This document shows, piece by piece, positions 24,285-33,940 of a stretch of DNA of 49,984 nt. The stretch spans positions 1 to 49,984 of the forward strand of contig CAYIKP010000003.1 in the NCBI GenBank assembly GCA_964364225.1, read 5' to 3'. The notes below the pieces were generated by a model, which was not told where the DNA came from, made no database searches, and worked only from the letters and a program-made list of their open reading frames with translations. The stretch is from 12-FULL-44-12b sp964364225 (lineage in GTDB: Bacteria; Patescibacteriota; Minisyncoccia; Phycocordibacterales; Zambryskibacteraceae). Numbering within the stretch: the first letter of the stretch is position 1; each line of letters begins with the position of its first letter. A program made the position numbers and the translations under genes.

Positions 24285-26126
24285 ATGGGATTTTTAGACT
24301 TATTTAAATCAAAAAAGAGCGGCATGGAAAACAATATTCCAATGCCCTCAACTATCCTTCCAAAAGAGGTATACAACACTAGCGTATTGGATCTGAAAGA
24401 TATTATTGCTCCAAGCGCACTTAAAATCGGGCAGAAAAACTTAGACTTAGGCGACAAGGTGATGCGAACATTTTTTGTTATCTCTTACCCAAGATTTCTA
24501 GCAGGGGGTTGGTTCGCTCCAATAATAAACTTGGATAAAGTTTTTGATGTTTCTATTTTTATTCACCCAACAGAGACATCAACCGTTTTGAGACAATTTC
24601 AAAAAAAAGTAGCCGAGGTTCAAAGCCAAATACACGAAAGGGAAGAAAAGGGTCTGGTACGTGACCCAATGCTTGATGTTGCATATCAGGATCTAGAAAA
24701 CCTTCGTGACCAACTTCAACAAGCACAAGAAAAACTTTTTGATGTTGGTCTTTACATTAGTATTTATGCAAACAATGAGGAGGAGTTGGATAAAATTGAA
24801 TCTGAAATAAAATCGATTCTTGAAGCAAAGATGGTTTATTTAAAACCCGCACTATTTCAGCAGAAAGAGGGATTTGAATCTTCAATGCCGGTTTGTAACG
24901 ATGCCTTGCAAATTACACAGAAATTAAATTCTTCACCACTTTCTTCTTTGTTTCCGTTTATTTCTTTCGACCTAACCTCAGACAAGGGTGTTTTGTACGG
25001 AATAAACAGACACAACTCAAGCCTTGTTCTTTTTGATAGATTCTCTCTAGAAAACTACAACTCCATTACATTCGCAAAGTCTGGCGCCGGTAAATCTTAT
25101 ATGACCAAGCTAGAAATCCTACGCTCCCTCATGTTTGATACAGAAGTTATCGTCCTAGACCCTGAAAGGGAATACCAATATTTGGCCGAGGCAGTGGGTG
25201 GTAGATATTTTAATATTTCCTTAAACTCTGAGCACCACATAAACCCATTTGATTTGCCACCACCTGGGGAAGATGAGTCTGCGGCTAGCGTCTTACGTTC
25301 AAATATTGTTAATTTGGTTGGTCTCTTCCGCTTGATGCTTGGTGGTTTAACTCCAGAAGAAGATGCCCTTATTGATAGAGCCATAACCGAAACCTATGCC
25401 TTAAAAGACATAACCCCCGACTCAGATTTTAGAAATATAGAGCCTCCATTACTTTCCGATTTTGAGTTGGTACTTTCAGGGCTTGATGGTGGAGAGTCTT
25501 TGGCACAGAGGCTTTCAAAATACACAAAAGGTACTTGGGCTGGTTTTATAAACAGACCATCAAATGTTGATATAAATAAAAAATTTGTTGTCTTTTCTCT
25601 AAGAGATATGGAGGATGAACTAAAACCAATTGCAATGTACATTGTGATGCACTTTATATGGAGCTCTGTAAGAAAGGTCCTTAAAAAAAGATTACTTGTG
25701 ATTGATGAGGCTTGGTGGATGATGAAATCAGAAGACACCGCTTCTTTCTTATTGAATCTTGCAAAAAGGGGAAGAAAATATTTCTTGGGGCTTGCAACAA
25801 TTACTCAAGACGTTGATGACTTCTTGAAATCACCCTATGGAACACCGATTATTACAAACTCTTCTATCCAAATACTTCTTAAACAATCACCAACCGCAAT
25901 AGATAAGTTGCAACAAATATTTAATCTAACTGACGAAGAAAAATATCTTCTACTTGAGTCCGGGGTGGGTGAGGGTATTTTCTTTGCGGGCCTAAAGCAT
26001 GTCGCGATTAAGGTAATTGCCTCTTACACAGAAGATCAAATAATCACGTCGGATCCTTCACAGCTTTTGGCAATTGCCAGAGCCAAACAAGACACTTTGA
26101 CAGCAGAAACACAAACAAATGGGTGA
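24285..26126 (+). CDS. virB4: VirB4-family type IV secretion ATPase
   Basis: A 613-residue ATPase. Walker A AKSGAGKSY lies at about 264-272, followed by VIVLDPEREYQYLAEAVGG, HHINPFDLPPPGEDE and Walker B LLVIDEAWWMM near 467-477, with a motif III-like TITQDVDDF. VirB4 powers pilus assembly and substrate translocation. It overlaps the next gene by eight bases. No VirD4 coupling protein or relaxase is present in the window, so this could serve secretion, pilus assembly or DNA uptake rather than conjugation. Confidence 0.92.
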   Translation: MGFLDLFKSKKSGMENNIPMPSTILPKEVYNTSVLDLKDIIAPSALKIGQKNLDLGDKVMRTFFVISYPRFLAGGWFAPIINLDKVFDVSIFIHPTETSTVLRQFQKKVAEVQSQIHEREEKGLVRDPMLDVAYQDLENLRDQLQQAQEKLFDVGLYISIYANNEEELDKIESEIKSILEAKMVYLKPALFQQKEGFESSMPVCNDALQITQKLNSSPLSSLFPFISFDLTSDKGVLYGINRHNSSLVLFDRFSLENYNSITFAKSGAGKSYMTKLEILRSLMFDTEVIVLDPEREYQYLAEAVGGRYFNISLNSEHHINPFDLPPPGEDESAASVLRSNIVNLVGLFRLMLGGLTPEEDALIDRAITETYALKDITPDSDFRNIEPPLLSDFELVLSGLDGGESLAQRLSKYTKGTWAGFINRPSNVDINKKFVVFSLRDMEDELKPIAMYIVMHFIWSSVRKVLKKRLLVIDEAWWMMKSEDTASFLLNLAKRGRKYFLGLATITQDVDDFLKSPYGTPIITNSSIQILLKQSPTAIDKLQQIFNLTDEEKYLLLESGVGEGIFFAGLKHVAIKVIASYTEDQIITSDPSQLLAIARAKQDTLTAETQTNG

Positions 26127-26472
26127 GGAAAAGCCACTTTCAAAAACCTTACAGCGCATTCTATTAACAACCGCCGTTATTTTAGACATCTCACAATTTG
26201 GAATACAGGCAATTCCTGTAGTTGGACAGGCGACTGCTTCTATTTTGGGGGGACTTGCTGGAATTTATTTCTTCCTCATTTTTAAGGCGCACGGCATAAA
26301 ATTTACCAAACCCAAAAAAGCTTTTACTTTGGGGTTAGGTATTTTTGTAGAGCTTATGCCCGTTATCAATGCTTTTCCAGGTTGGAGTCTTTATGTTTGG
26401 AGAACAATAAGCGACAACAAAAAAAATACTGCAAATAAAACAAAAGAAACCACCGCCCAAAAAGTGCTGTAA
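26119..26472 (+). CDS. small membrane protein of the secretion locus
   Basis: A 117-residue protein with two or three predicted transmembrane segments (VVGQATASILGGLAGIYFFLI and a second near 75-95) and a Lys/Thr-rich tail. I do not recognise it. It overlaps virB4 by eight bases, so translation is coupled. Confidence 0.6.
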   Translation: MGEEKPLSKTLQRILLTTAVILDISQFGIQAIPVVGQATASILGGLAGIYFFLIFKAHGIKFTKPKKAFTLGLGIFVELMPVINAFPGWSLYVWRTISDNKKNTANKTKETTAQKVL

Positions 26473-26528
26473 CCCGGTGAGATAAATTTTATAAGAAAAC
26501 ACAATATCTCATGGGGTATAATACTTTT

Positions 26529-27518
26529 ATGTCTTTTAGGTTTCTTTTCCTAAACTTAACCTTGGTGAGCTTTTTGGCTTTTTATGGCCTTGTCTCTGCA
26601 CAATCATTCGCCGGGGCCGGAGAATCTATGAGTATTTTTGTTTCTCCAGAAAACCCAAATTCTGGTGAAGAGGTGTCTATCTCCATTTCAGCATCAGGAA
26701 ACAAGTTGGACGGTGCAAGTATTATTTGGTCTGTTGATGGTAAGGAGTTTTTAAACGGTGTAGGAGTTAAAGAAATAAAAACCATGACACCAGCCATAGG
26801 GGCAGCAAAAACCGTGAGTGTTTCAGCCATCTTTCCAGATGGTTCAATCCATGAACAGTCGATTGTGCTCGGTGGTGCAAAGGTTTTTTTAGTTTGGGAA
26901 TCAAGAACCTATGCGCCACAAATGTATTCCGGAAAAACCCTACACTCTAAAGGTGCCTACGTTGTTTTTCAGGCAATGCCAAACTTCAAAGATGTTGATG
27001 GAAATATTCTAAATCCAAAGAATTTGGTTTATGTGTGGAGAAAAAATGGTGATGTAATAAAAAGTTTTTCTGGATATGGAAAAGATTCTTTAGGGATGAA
27101 TGATTCAGAAATAAACAGCTCAACCGATATTGGTGTAGAGGTATCTTCAAGGGATGGTTCATTTACTGCATCACAAACAATAACGACCTCGAGAAGACTA
27201 CCGTTTGTGGCTTTATACAAACACTCCCTGCTGTTTGGAACAAAATTTAGTGAACAGGGGGAAACGATAATTGGAACAGGTGAAATTGGGGTGAGGGCGG
27301 TACCATTTTTCTTTCCCACTGACCCAGAATATCCGTTTCTTTTTCCTGAACTCTCTTGGAAGTTGTTTGGAAAAACCGTGGACACCAAAAACCTTCCATA
27401 TTTAGTCATCCAAAATCAAGCTGGCAACAATGCAACGGGGGACTTGTCCGTATCCATAAAAAACCCAAATTTTTTTGGGGAAGACATTCCTACAAAAATT
27501 CAGTTAAAATTTGAATAA
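26529..27518 (+). CDS. secreted beta-rich hypothetical protein
   Basis: A 329-residue protein. The signal peptide runs from MSFRFLFLNLTLVSFLAFYG to about VSAQS. Two or three Ig-like repeats follow (MSIFVSPENPNSGEEVSISI), all beta-rich with no Cys pairs or catalytic residues evident. I start at the ATG at 26529, because TATAAT at 26517-26522 ends six bases before it; a start at 26511 would lie upstream of the predicted transcript. Its stop codon overlaps the next ATG (TAATG). It is probably an exported part of the secretion apparatus. Confidence 0.68.
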   Translation: MSFRFLFLNLTLVSFLAFYGLVSAQSFAGAGESMSIFVSPENPNSGEEVSISISASGNKLDGASIIWSVDGKEFLNGVGVKEIKTMTPAIGAAKTVSVSAIFPDGSIHEQSIVLGGAKVFLVWESRTYAPQMYSGKTLHSKGAYVVFQAMPNFKDVDGNILNPKNLVYVWRKNGDVIKSFSGYGKDSLGMNDSEINSSTDIGVEVSSRDGSFTASQTITTSRRLPFVALYKHSLLFGTKFSEQGETIIGTGEIGVRAVPFFFPTDPEYPFLFPELSWKLFGKTVDTKNLPYLVIQNQAGNNATGDLSVSIKNPNFFGEDIPTKIQLKFE

Positions 27519-28654
27519 TGAAAAAAATACTTTATACAACCATCTTAATATTTATTACCATACTTTCTTTTTCGTTTACTGCATACGCTGTAGACACTGT
27601 CTACCAACCACTTGAACAGGTCAAGGGCCTGACCTCCGAAAGTGGAAATTCTGGGACTGGTATACAAATAGATAAGTATCTACCAAATATAGTTAAGTTT
27701 GGTATAGGTATCGCGGCAGCACTTGCTGTTATTTACTTAATTATTGGCGGATTTCAATATATTTCCAGTGATGCTATTTTTGCCAAAGAGGAGGGCAAAA
27801 AAAGAATTTTTGATGCACTGGGTGGGCTATTACTAGCAATAAGCTCTGTGGTTATTCTAAACACAGTAAGTCCACGGCTGATTAATATAAAATTGGACAT
27901 TAAACCAGTACACCCGCAAGGTTTATCGCCAGAAGGAACCTACAAACAACCCGTAAAAACACCTTCCGGGAACTGCACCTGCGCAGATCGAAATACCTTC
28001 TTTGTTTATGGAACGATCTCTCAATATATTGTTGATGATGGAACTGCGTGTGAACAAGCCTGTTCTTGTGATGATGCTGGATTTTATAGTTATTCAAATA
28101 TGGCCAATTTGGGCTATAGGACCGTTTCATTATCATGCCCTCTTGGTGGTGCTTCTCTAAACAAGGCTTGGCCGGATGACGATGGGGAGCGTGACCAACT
28201 TACAGAGTTAAGCAATAAAATAACATTCAACAACCTTAATTGTGAAAAAATTGGCCAAAGCGGGTGTACCTCTCTTTCTGGTGCGCCAGATAGCATGCTA
28301 AATGCCATCGGACAACTTGCACGCAACTGCAACTGCGAAGTAAGAATAAGTGGTGGAACAGAATATTGGCTCCATGGAAATAAATCCTCCGAGCTTAATG
28401 CGACAGACACCAGACATCGCCCGGGTGGTTATGTTGTTGATTTATCTATAACGTCTGGGCTTGGAACCTTCTTAAAGACAAAGGGGAAAGATGCTTCAAA
28501 AACACACCCTTCTCCATATTGCACACCCGGAACAGAACGATATTGGTATGAAGACCCTAAATCAGGCTTAAAGGGTTTATATGTAAATGAAAATACGGCC
28601 GTTGTAAGTGCTGCTACTGGTTCTCATTGGCATGTTTGTTATTTCTCAAAATAA
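27518..28654 (+). CDS. VirB2-like pilin fused to M15-like peptidase domain
   Basis: A 378-residue fusion. Residues 1-25 are a signal peptide ending AYA. Two hydrophobic helices at about 60-80 and 97-117 around a KEEGKKRIFDA loop match VirB2/TrbC pilins. After a linker with a Cys-rich part (CTCADRN, CEQACSCDD) comes a domain with ISGGTEYWLHG, HRPGGYVVDLS (H300 to D308) and a C-terminal HWHV, the zinc-ligand pattern of M15 D,D-carboxypeptidases. The H-to-D spacing is one residue longer than the canonical HxxGxxxD. It may open the wall for the pilus, but activity is unproven. Confidence 0.75.
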   Translation: MKKILYTTILIFITILSFSFTAYAVDTVYQPLEQVKGLTSESGNSGTGIQIDKYLPNIVKFGIGIAAALAVIYLIIGGFQYISSDAIFAKEEGKKRIFDALGGLLLAISSVVILNTVSPRLINIKLDIKPVHPQGLSPEGTYKQPVKTPSGNCTCADRNTFFVYGTISQYIVDDGTACEQACSCDDAGFYSYSNMANLGYRTVSLSCPLGGASLNKAWPDDDGERDQLTELSNKITFNNLNCEKIGQSGCTSLSGAPDSMLNAIGQLARNCNCEVRISGGTEYWLHGNKSSELNATDTRHRPGGYVVDLSITSGLGTFLKTKGKDASKTHPSPYCTPGTERYWYEDPKSGLKGLYVNENTAVVSAATGSHWHVCYFSK

Positions 28655-29866
28655 ATGAATAAAAAGATTTTAATTTTAATTCTTGTAGTAATTCTTATTT
28701 TAGGGGGAGTGGCTTTTTATATTTTTGGTGGTAAACAAGCTATACAGGGTGTGCAACAAGCCGTTGATGGGACCCCTTTTGGAAGTGTGGGGGGAAATCG
28801 TACTAACACAGGCCAGACGCAAACAGACAGAGCTGGTGGTGGATTACAGGTGTCAATACCGAACCAGAGTGGTGCCGTATTAAAAAAACTCGTTGAGGTG
28901 CCTGTGGCTGGCTTTACTTTTATGGGTTCTGGCGCGTCAACATCAATAAGATATGCGGAGGGTGGTACGGGTAGAATTGCTGATATAAAAGTAGCAACTA
29001 GTGAGGTAACAATTCCACCAACATTTGCAGACACACAATCTAGGGTAGTGGTGGCGTATTTTTTTAATCAAGGTCGCTCTATTGTTAGGTTTAAAGAAAA
29101 TGATGATGGTACATTGTCTGGGCTTTATTCAAATTTAGCATCATCAACACCGATAAAAAAGCTGACAAGCTCTATTTTGTTTTTTGATACAAATATTACT
29201 GAAGATAAGGCTATTTTTGTGGTGCAAAATGGTCTTGGTTCAAATTCATACATTTCAAGTCCTGACGGTACAGAACAAAAACTTTTGTGGCAAGGGGCAC
29301 TTCAAAGCATAGCTCTGCAAGCACTCAATAAAGACGCCATCACAATCCAAACAAAACCATCTATTGCTTCCAATGGCGCAGTTTTTAATCTTGTTGGATC
29401 CATCCCTCAATTTATGTTTAGTGGGGGTTCTGGTTTTAAGGCAAACTTAAGTGCTGATGGAACTTTGGCTATTTTTAGTGATTACACCAATGTAGGTTCT
29501 CCTATTCAAATTTTTAATAAAACAAAAAATCTCAAACGAAATTTATTTATTAAAACTGTTCCAGAAAAGTGTATTTGGTCAAAAACAAAAACAGACATTT
29601 TTTTTTGTTTTTCCTTTAAAGGAAAGGTCGATGCTTTGCCAGATGATTGGTATTTGGGGGGTAGGTTTTTAAATGCAGATAGTTTGTGGAAATTTTCTGA
29701 AAAAAATGATGTGTCGGTTGTCGCTTTTGACTTTTCTTCTGCTGAGGAAAAAATAGACCCAATAAATTTAAGGCTTTCTAAGGATGAGCAGGTTATTGGT
29801 TTCTTAAACAAAAAAGATGGCTCTTTGTGGGCAATAGATTTGTCTAGGACAGATTTTGGTTTTTAG
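28655..29866 (+). CDS. membrane-anchored hypothetical protein, last gene of the secretion locus
   Basis: A 403-residue protein with an N-terminal anchor (ILILILVVILILGGVAFYIF), a Gly/Gln/Thr-rich linker to about 70 and a beta-rich domain whose repeated short blades (TEQKLLWQG; SADGTLAIFSDY) suggest a WD/beta-propeller-like fold; this is inferred. It directly follows the pilin-M15 fusion and is the last plus-strand gene before the convergent yidC. Function is not known. Confidence 0.65.
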   Translation: MNKKILILILVVILILGGVAFYIFGGKQAIQGVQQAVDGTPFGSVGGNRTNTGQTQTDRAGGGLQVSIPNQSGAVLKKLVEVPVAGFTFMGSGASTSIRYAEGGTGRIADIKVATSEVTIPPTFADTQSRVVVAYFFNQGRSIVRFKENDDGTLSGLYSNLASSTPIKKLTSSILFFDTNITEDKAIFVVQNGLGSNSYISSPDGTEQKLLWQGALQSIALQALNKDAITIQTKPSIASNGAVFNLVGSIPQFMFSGGSGFKANLSADGTLAIFSDYTNVGSPIQIFNKTKNLKRNLFIKTVPEKCIWSKTKTDIFFCFSFKGKVDALPDDWYLGGRFLNADSLWKFSEKNDVSVVAFDFSSAEEKIDPINLRLSKDEQVIGFLNKKDGSLWAIDLSRTDFGF

Positions 29867-29887
29867 TTTTCTAAACAGGCGGACTTT

Positions 29888-30586
29888 TTAGTTCTTAGAA
29901 TATTTCTTTTTAAGGTAAAGGTCTTGGAGTATTGTAAAAATGTTTGATGCCGTCCAATAGAGACCGACGACACCTGAGATTTGCCAAGAAACAATAAAGG
30001 CAATGATAGGGAACATCACCTTCATTTGAACTTTCATCATTCTGGCTAAAGCTTCATTGCTAGAAATTGGCGGTTGGTTGGCACTTGAAATATGAATCTG
30101 TATATAGCTTGTTATGCCCGCTAGAAGCGCAAAAAATACGTTTTTGTGAGACAAAAGAGAGAACCCAAAGAAAGTCATATCTATTGTATTTGGGCTTGAT
30201 ACAAAGCCATATAAAAGATTCGCATCCACATTTGGGAGGCCCGCTCTAATCAAAATATAATAAAGAGCAAGAATAACAGGAATTTGTAAAAACAAAACCA
30301 AAATTCCAGAAAACGGATTCGTTTTTGATTCTTTATATGCCTCCATTAATTTCCTAGCCTGTTCCTCTTTGTTGTCTGCATATCTCTTTTTCACCTCTTC
30401 TAATTTTGGCTGAAGTTTTCTCATTTCTATTTGAGAAAGAAAAGCTTTTTTGGAAAGAGGGAATAGGATTATCCTTACAATGAAGGTAAACAAAATTACT
30501 ATCATTCCTGCATCTAAAAACGGCAGCCAAACGGCAAGAAGAATGAATAAGTTGTAGAGGGGTTGGTATATAAAACTATGAAACAT
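29888..30586 (-). CDS. yidC: YidC/Oxa1 membrane protein insertase
   Basis: A 232-residue insertase with about five transmembrane segments. The conserved parts are FTFIVRIILFPLSKKAFLSQ with the groove Arg, the cytoplasmic hairpin KLQPKLEEVKKRYADNKEEQ, PFSGILVLFLQIPVILALY and the C-terminal GLYWTASNIFTILQ. There is no large periplasmic domain, as in Gram-positive-type YidC. TATAAT (minus strand of 30594-30599) lies seven bases before the ATG. It follows rnpA on the same strand. Confidence 0.94.
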   Translation of the reverse strand: MFHSFIYQPLYNLFILLAVWLPFLDAGMIVILFTFIVRIILFPLSKKAFLSQIEMRKLQPKLEEVKKRYADNKEEQARKLMEAYKESKTNPFSGILVLFLQIPVILALYYILIRAGLPNVDANLLYGFVSSPNTIDMTFFGFSLLSHKNVFFALLAGITSYIQIHISSANQPPISSNEALARMMKVQMKVMFPIIAFIVSWQISGVVGLYWTASNIFTILQDLYLKKKYSKN

Positions 30587-30695
30587 GTTCGTTATTATAC
30601 CCCTTAGTAGATTTTAATCTCTGGATAAATGATTTTTATATTGTGTGGTTTTTTGATATTAAAATTCACTACGGGGTTATACTTTTTTAGAATAA

Positions 30696-31028
30696 TTAGT
30701 CTTCTTTGAAGGCTCCCGCTTTTTTTATTAAATAAAAAACATCTTTTTCTATCTCTTTTCTTGTTCCGGTTTTGTTTATTACAAAAAACAAAAGCATTGG
30801 TTTTATTTGATTTATGTTTTGCGAAACAAGCCGGTAAACAATCCTTCTAAAAAAATTTCTTTTTACTGCCGACTTCAATATTTTTTTAGAAATAGAAACT
30901 CCCACCTTTAACTGCTGTTCTTTATTTTGTTGACTCCTTAAAAGCAAAAAACCTCCGGTGAGGCTTTTTGCTTTTGGTAAAAGTCCCAAAATTTCTTTTC
31001 TTGTAAGTTTATTTTTTGATGAAAGCAT
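30696..31028 (-). CDS. rnpA: ribonuclease P protein component
   Basis: A 110-residue protein with the RnpA signature KVGVSISKKILKSAVKRNFFRRIVYR (in parts, near 40-65). It binds RNase P RNA and aids 5' maturation of tRNAs. The ATG at 31028 overlaps the rpmH stop (TAATG), so translation is coupled. A longer frame reaching 31226 would run antiparallel through rpmH and is not supported by the family. Confidence 0.93.
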   Translation of the reverse strand: MLSSKNKLTRKEILGLLPKAKSLTGGFLLLRSQQNKEQQLKVGVSISKKILKSAVKRNFFRRIVYRLVSQNINQIKPMLLFFVINKTGTRKEIEKDVFYLIKKAGAFKED

Positions 31029-31162
31029 TATACAGAAAGCTTTTTTCTGCCCTTTCTCATTCTCCTCACAATAGTCTTTTTTCCTCCTGGACTTTTTTGT
31101 CTGCCTAAAAAGCCGTGGGAAACTTTTCTTTTTTTCTTTTTTGGTTGGTAAGTTCTTGACAT
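31028..31162 (-). CDS. rpmH: 50S ribosomal protein L34
   Basis: A 44-residue protein: MSRTYQPKKKKRKVSHGFLG...MRKGRKKLSV, clearly L34. The ATG at 31162 is preceded by AAAGGAGACAA, one of the better ribosome-binding sites in the window. It begins the rpmH-rnpA-yidC block, divergent from dnaA, the classical origin-side gene order. Confidence 0.96.
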   Translation of the reverse strand: MSRTYQPKKKKRKVSHGFLGRQKSPGGKKTIVRRMRKGRKKLSV

Positions 31163-31292
31163 TTGTCTCCTTTGTAAATAAGTGTTTAAATTCTCTCTCC
31201 ACAGAGTGTCCACAGATTATTACCACAATTCTCGTTTCTATTCAAGTTTACTTGATGCACTTTGGATATATACTTATCGCAAATATTTACTT

Positions 31293-32627
31293 ATGGATAA
31301 CCGAGAACTTTGGAACACAGTATTGAATGAACTAGAACTAACTGTTTCTAAGGCCACATTTAACACTTGGTTCAGAGATACTTTTATTTTGAAGCATGAT
31401 AGCGGGGTTGTCTCTCTTGCAGTGCCAAACAGTTTTGTGGAAGAGTGGTTAAAAAGCAAGCACCATAGCCTTATTTTGAAGCTTTTAAGGGATGGGAGCG
31501 CTTCTATACACGCGCTTGAGTATGTAATAGCAAAAGGGGATAGCCTAAAGAAAAAGGAGCGTGATGAAAGGGTTATGAGAGACTCTCTTCCTCTTGGTGA
31601 ACCAATAAATAGGGAGGACAACCTGAACCCAAGATACACCTTTGAAACTTTTATCGTTGGTCCGTTTAATGAGCTCGCCCACGCCGCCTCTCAAGCAATA
31701 CTGAGACAGCCCGGACTTACTTACAATCCGTTTTTTGTTTACGGAAACACGGGGCACGGAAAAACCCACCTTATACAGGCCATAGGTAACGCCATAAAGG
31801 CTGCAGATAGGAGTAGAAGGGTTTTGTACATAACATCCGAACGCTTTGCGTCAGATATAATCTCTTCAATCCAGACTGGAAAAATCGCCCAAGTTAAAGA
31901 CAAATATCGAGGATACGACGTCCTAATGATGGACGACATACAGTTCGTGGCAAACAAAGACAGAACCCAAGAGGAGCTTTTTCATCTTTTTAATGCTCTT
32001 TACGACAACAACAAGCAAATTGTGTTTTCCTCTGATAAGCACCCAAACTTGATACCAAACCTAGAAGAAAGGTTGAAGTCTAGGTTTTCTCAAGGAATGA
32101 CGGTGGACATCCAACAGCCAGATTTTGAGTCTAGGCTTGCAATTTTATCTAAAAAATCCGAGGTCATGGGTTTTTGTTTGTCTGAAGAGGTTGCAAGCTT
32201 CCTTGCAAACACAATAACCGGAAATATCCGTGAACTTGAGGGTATTTTGAACTCTATTGTTATGCAAACCCAACTAAAGGCAAAAGAGCTAACTATTAAC
32301 GACATAAGAAACCTAGTTAAAAGCAATCTGAAGCCAAAAAGGCTTATTTCTCCCAAAGAGGTGGTTAAAATTATTGCCGATTTCTACCACATAAACGAAG
32401 AGAGTATTTATGAAAAAACGAGAAAAAAGGAGGTTATCAAGCCCCGTCAGGTGGCTATGTTTATTTTGAGAGAGGATTTCAATATCTCATACCCCTCTAT
32501 AGGTGAAAAAATGGGCGGTAGAGACCACACAACCGTTATTCACTCCTGTGAGAAGATTAAGGAGGACGTAAAAACAAACAATGGGCTTTTAGAGGAAATA
32601 AACCAACTTAGATCAATGATTTCTTAG
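31293..32627 (+). CDS. dnaA: chromosomal replication initiator DnaA
   Basis: A 444-residue DnaA. Domain I starts MDNRELWNTVLNELE; the AAA+ domain has Walker A GNTGHGKTHL (about 151-160) and VLMMDDIQF; domain IV has the DNA-binding GGRDHTTVIHSCEKI (about 408-422). The usual GLGKT Leu is His here. I start at the ATG at 31293; earlier in-frame codons run through the promoter region. It binds DnaA boxes and opens oriC. The likely origin lies just downstream. Confidence 0.96.
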   Translation: MDNRELWNTVLNELELTVSKATFNTWFRDTFILKHDSGVVSLAVPNSFVEEWLKSKHHSLILKLLRDGSASIHALEYVIAKGDSLKKKERDERVMRDSLPLGEPINREDNLNPRYTFETFIVGPFNELAHAASQAILRQPGLTYNPFFVYGNTGHGKTHLIQAIGNAIKAADRSRRVLYITSERFASDIISSIQTGKIAQVKDKYRGYDVLMMDDIQFVANKDRTQEELFHLFNALYDNNKQIVFSSDKHPNLIPNLEERLKSRFSQGMTVDIQQPDFESRLAILSKKSEVMGFCLSEEVASFLANTITGNIRELEGILNSIVMQTQLKAKELTINDIRNLVKSNLKPKRLISPKEVVKIIADFYHINEESIYEKTRKKEVIKPRQVAMFILREDFNISYPSIGEKMGGRDHTTVIHSCEKIKEDVKTNNGLLEEINQLRSMIS

Positions 32628-32841
32628 TTGTTCATATCTTGGGGAAAACACGTGTTTTATTTTGTGGAAAATATGGAGAATTTCCCGTAAGGTGTGAGAG
32701 GTTTGGGTTATCAACATTTAACCCTTAGTGATAACCACAAGAAGATTAAAAAATAATATTAATTCACGTTTATAAATAAGGTTTTTTTGGGTTATCCACT
32801 AATCCACACCACTAATAATAATCATCTTTCTTTAAACACAA
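32628..32841. promoter_or_regulatory. putative oriC with DnaA-box-like sites
   Basis: The dnaA-dnaN gap is A+T-rich and carries near matches to TTATCCACA: TTATCAACA (32708-32716), TTATCCACT (32792-32800) and TAATCCACA (32800-32808, sharing one base), plus the reverse-type TGTGGAAAA (32663-32671). There is also the palindrome AAAACACGTGTTTT (32645-32658) and an 8-bp inverted repeat GGTTATCA/TGATAACC (32706-32736). The position and box density fit a replication origin. Confidence 0.7.
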
Positions 32842-33939
32842 ATGAAAATAGAATGCATTAAAGAAAAAATTAGAGACGCAGTTAACCGAGCCGATAGGTT
32901 TTCTGGAAAAAATACAACACTTCCAGCACTATCTGGAATTTTATTAGAAGCAAAAAATTCTGAACTAAAAATATTTAGTACCAACCTAGATTTAGGAATT
33001 GAAATTTCTATACAAGCAAAAGTTTTTGAAGAAGGAAAAGTTTTAGTTCCAGCAACAACATTTTCTCAGTTTTTAACAAACTTAAGAGGGGAAAAAAGCG
33101 TAACACTAGAACTTAAGAATGATCTTTTAGTTTTTTCTTCCGAACTAGAGGATGTTAAATTTAAGACACTTCCAGTGGAGGATTTTCCTTTAATTCCAAA
33201 ACAAGAGGCAGTAAAAAGTTTTAAAATTAATGCAAACGCGTTTTCTTTGGGATTAAAATCAGTTGTTTTTGCGGCCTCGGCCTCAAGTATGAAGCCAGAA
33301 CTATCAAGTGTTTATGTTTATGGAGAAGATGATTCACTTGTTTTTGTTGGAACAGACTCCTTTCGTTTAGCGGAAAAGAAAATAAGAATAAAGGATTCTT
33401 TTGATGGGTCTGTTCTTATTCCATTTAAAAACGTAAACGAGCTTTTTAGGGTTCTTGATGGAATAAAAGGAGAGGTTGAATTAAAAATAAACAAAAACCA
33501 GATCGCGTTTAGTGGAGAGGGTTTTTACATAGTTTCAAGAATAGTTGAAGGCTCTTACCCAGACTACAGGCAAATAATTCCAAAAGAACCAAAAACAGAA
33601 ATTGTTTGCCTCAAGGATGACCTAGAAAATGTTTGTAAGGCAACGGCACCATTTACTGATAGATTTCACCAAATATCTTTTGAAATTAATCCAACCAAAA
33701 AACTTTTTGCTGTCTCGAGCAAGAATCAAGACACAGGAGAGCTTACAGAAAAAATTGAAGCAACCATTTCTGGTGAAGAGGTTTCAATAAATTTTAACCA
33801 CAAATATGTTTCGGATGTTTTTCAGGGTACAAACAATGACAGCCTTTCGATTTCACTAAATGGAGCAGGCAAGCCCGCTGTGTTTAGGCCCATAGGAGAC
33901 CCAAACTTTATTTACGTTATTATGCCAATGAACAGATAA
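32842..33939 (+). CDS. dnaN: DNA polymerase III beta sliding clamp
   Basis: A 365-residue clamp. It begins MKIECIKEKIRDAVNRADRF, has three-domain pseudo-repeats, and ends with the conserved FIYVIMPMN. FVGTDSFRLAEKK and IVEGSYPDYRQIIP are diagnostic. The clamp encircles DNA and tethers polymerases and repair proteins. It follows oriC and precedes the small DciA-like gene by one base. Confidence 0.95.
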   Translation: MKIECIKEKIRDAVNRADRFSGKNTTLPALSGILLEAKNSELKIFSTNLDLGIEISIQAKVFEEGKVLVPATTFSQFLTNLRGEKSVTLELKNDLLVFSSELEDVKFKTLPVEDFPLIPKQEAVKSFKINANAFSLGLKSVVFAASASSMKPELSSVYVYGEDDSLVFVGTDSFRLAEKKIRIKDSFDGSVLIPFKNVNELFRVLDGIKGEVELKINKNQIAFSGEGFYIVSRIVEGSYPDYRQIIPKEPKTEIVCLKDDLENVCKATAPFTDRFHQISFEINPTKKLFAVSSKNQDTGELTEKIEATISGEEVSINFNHKYVSDVFQGTNNDSLSISLNGAGKPAVFRPIGDPNFIYVIMPMNR

Positions 33940-33940
33940 G

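Noticed and set aside
32645..32658. AAAACACGTGTTTT palindrome as another parS site
   Set aside because: It shares only the CACGTG core; the outer bases do not match the TGTTTC/GAAACA arms.
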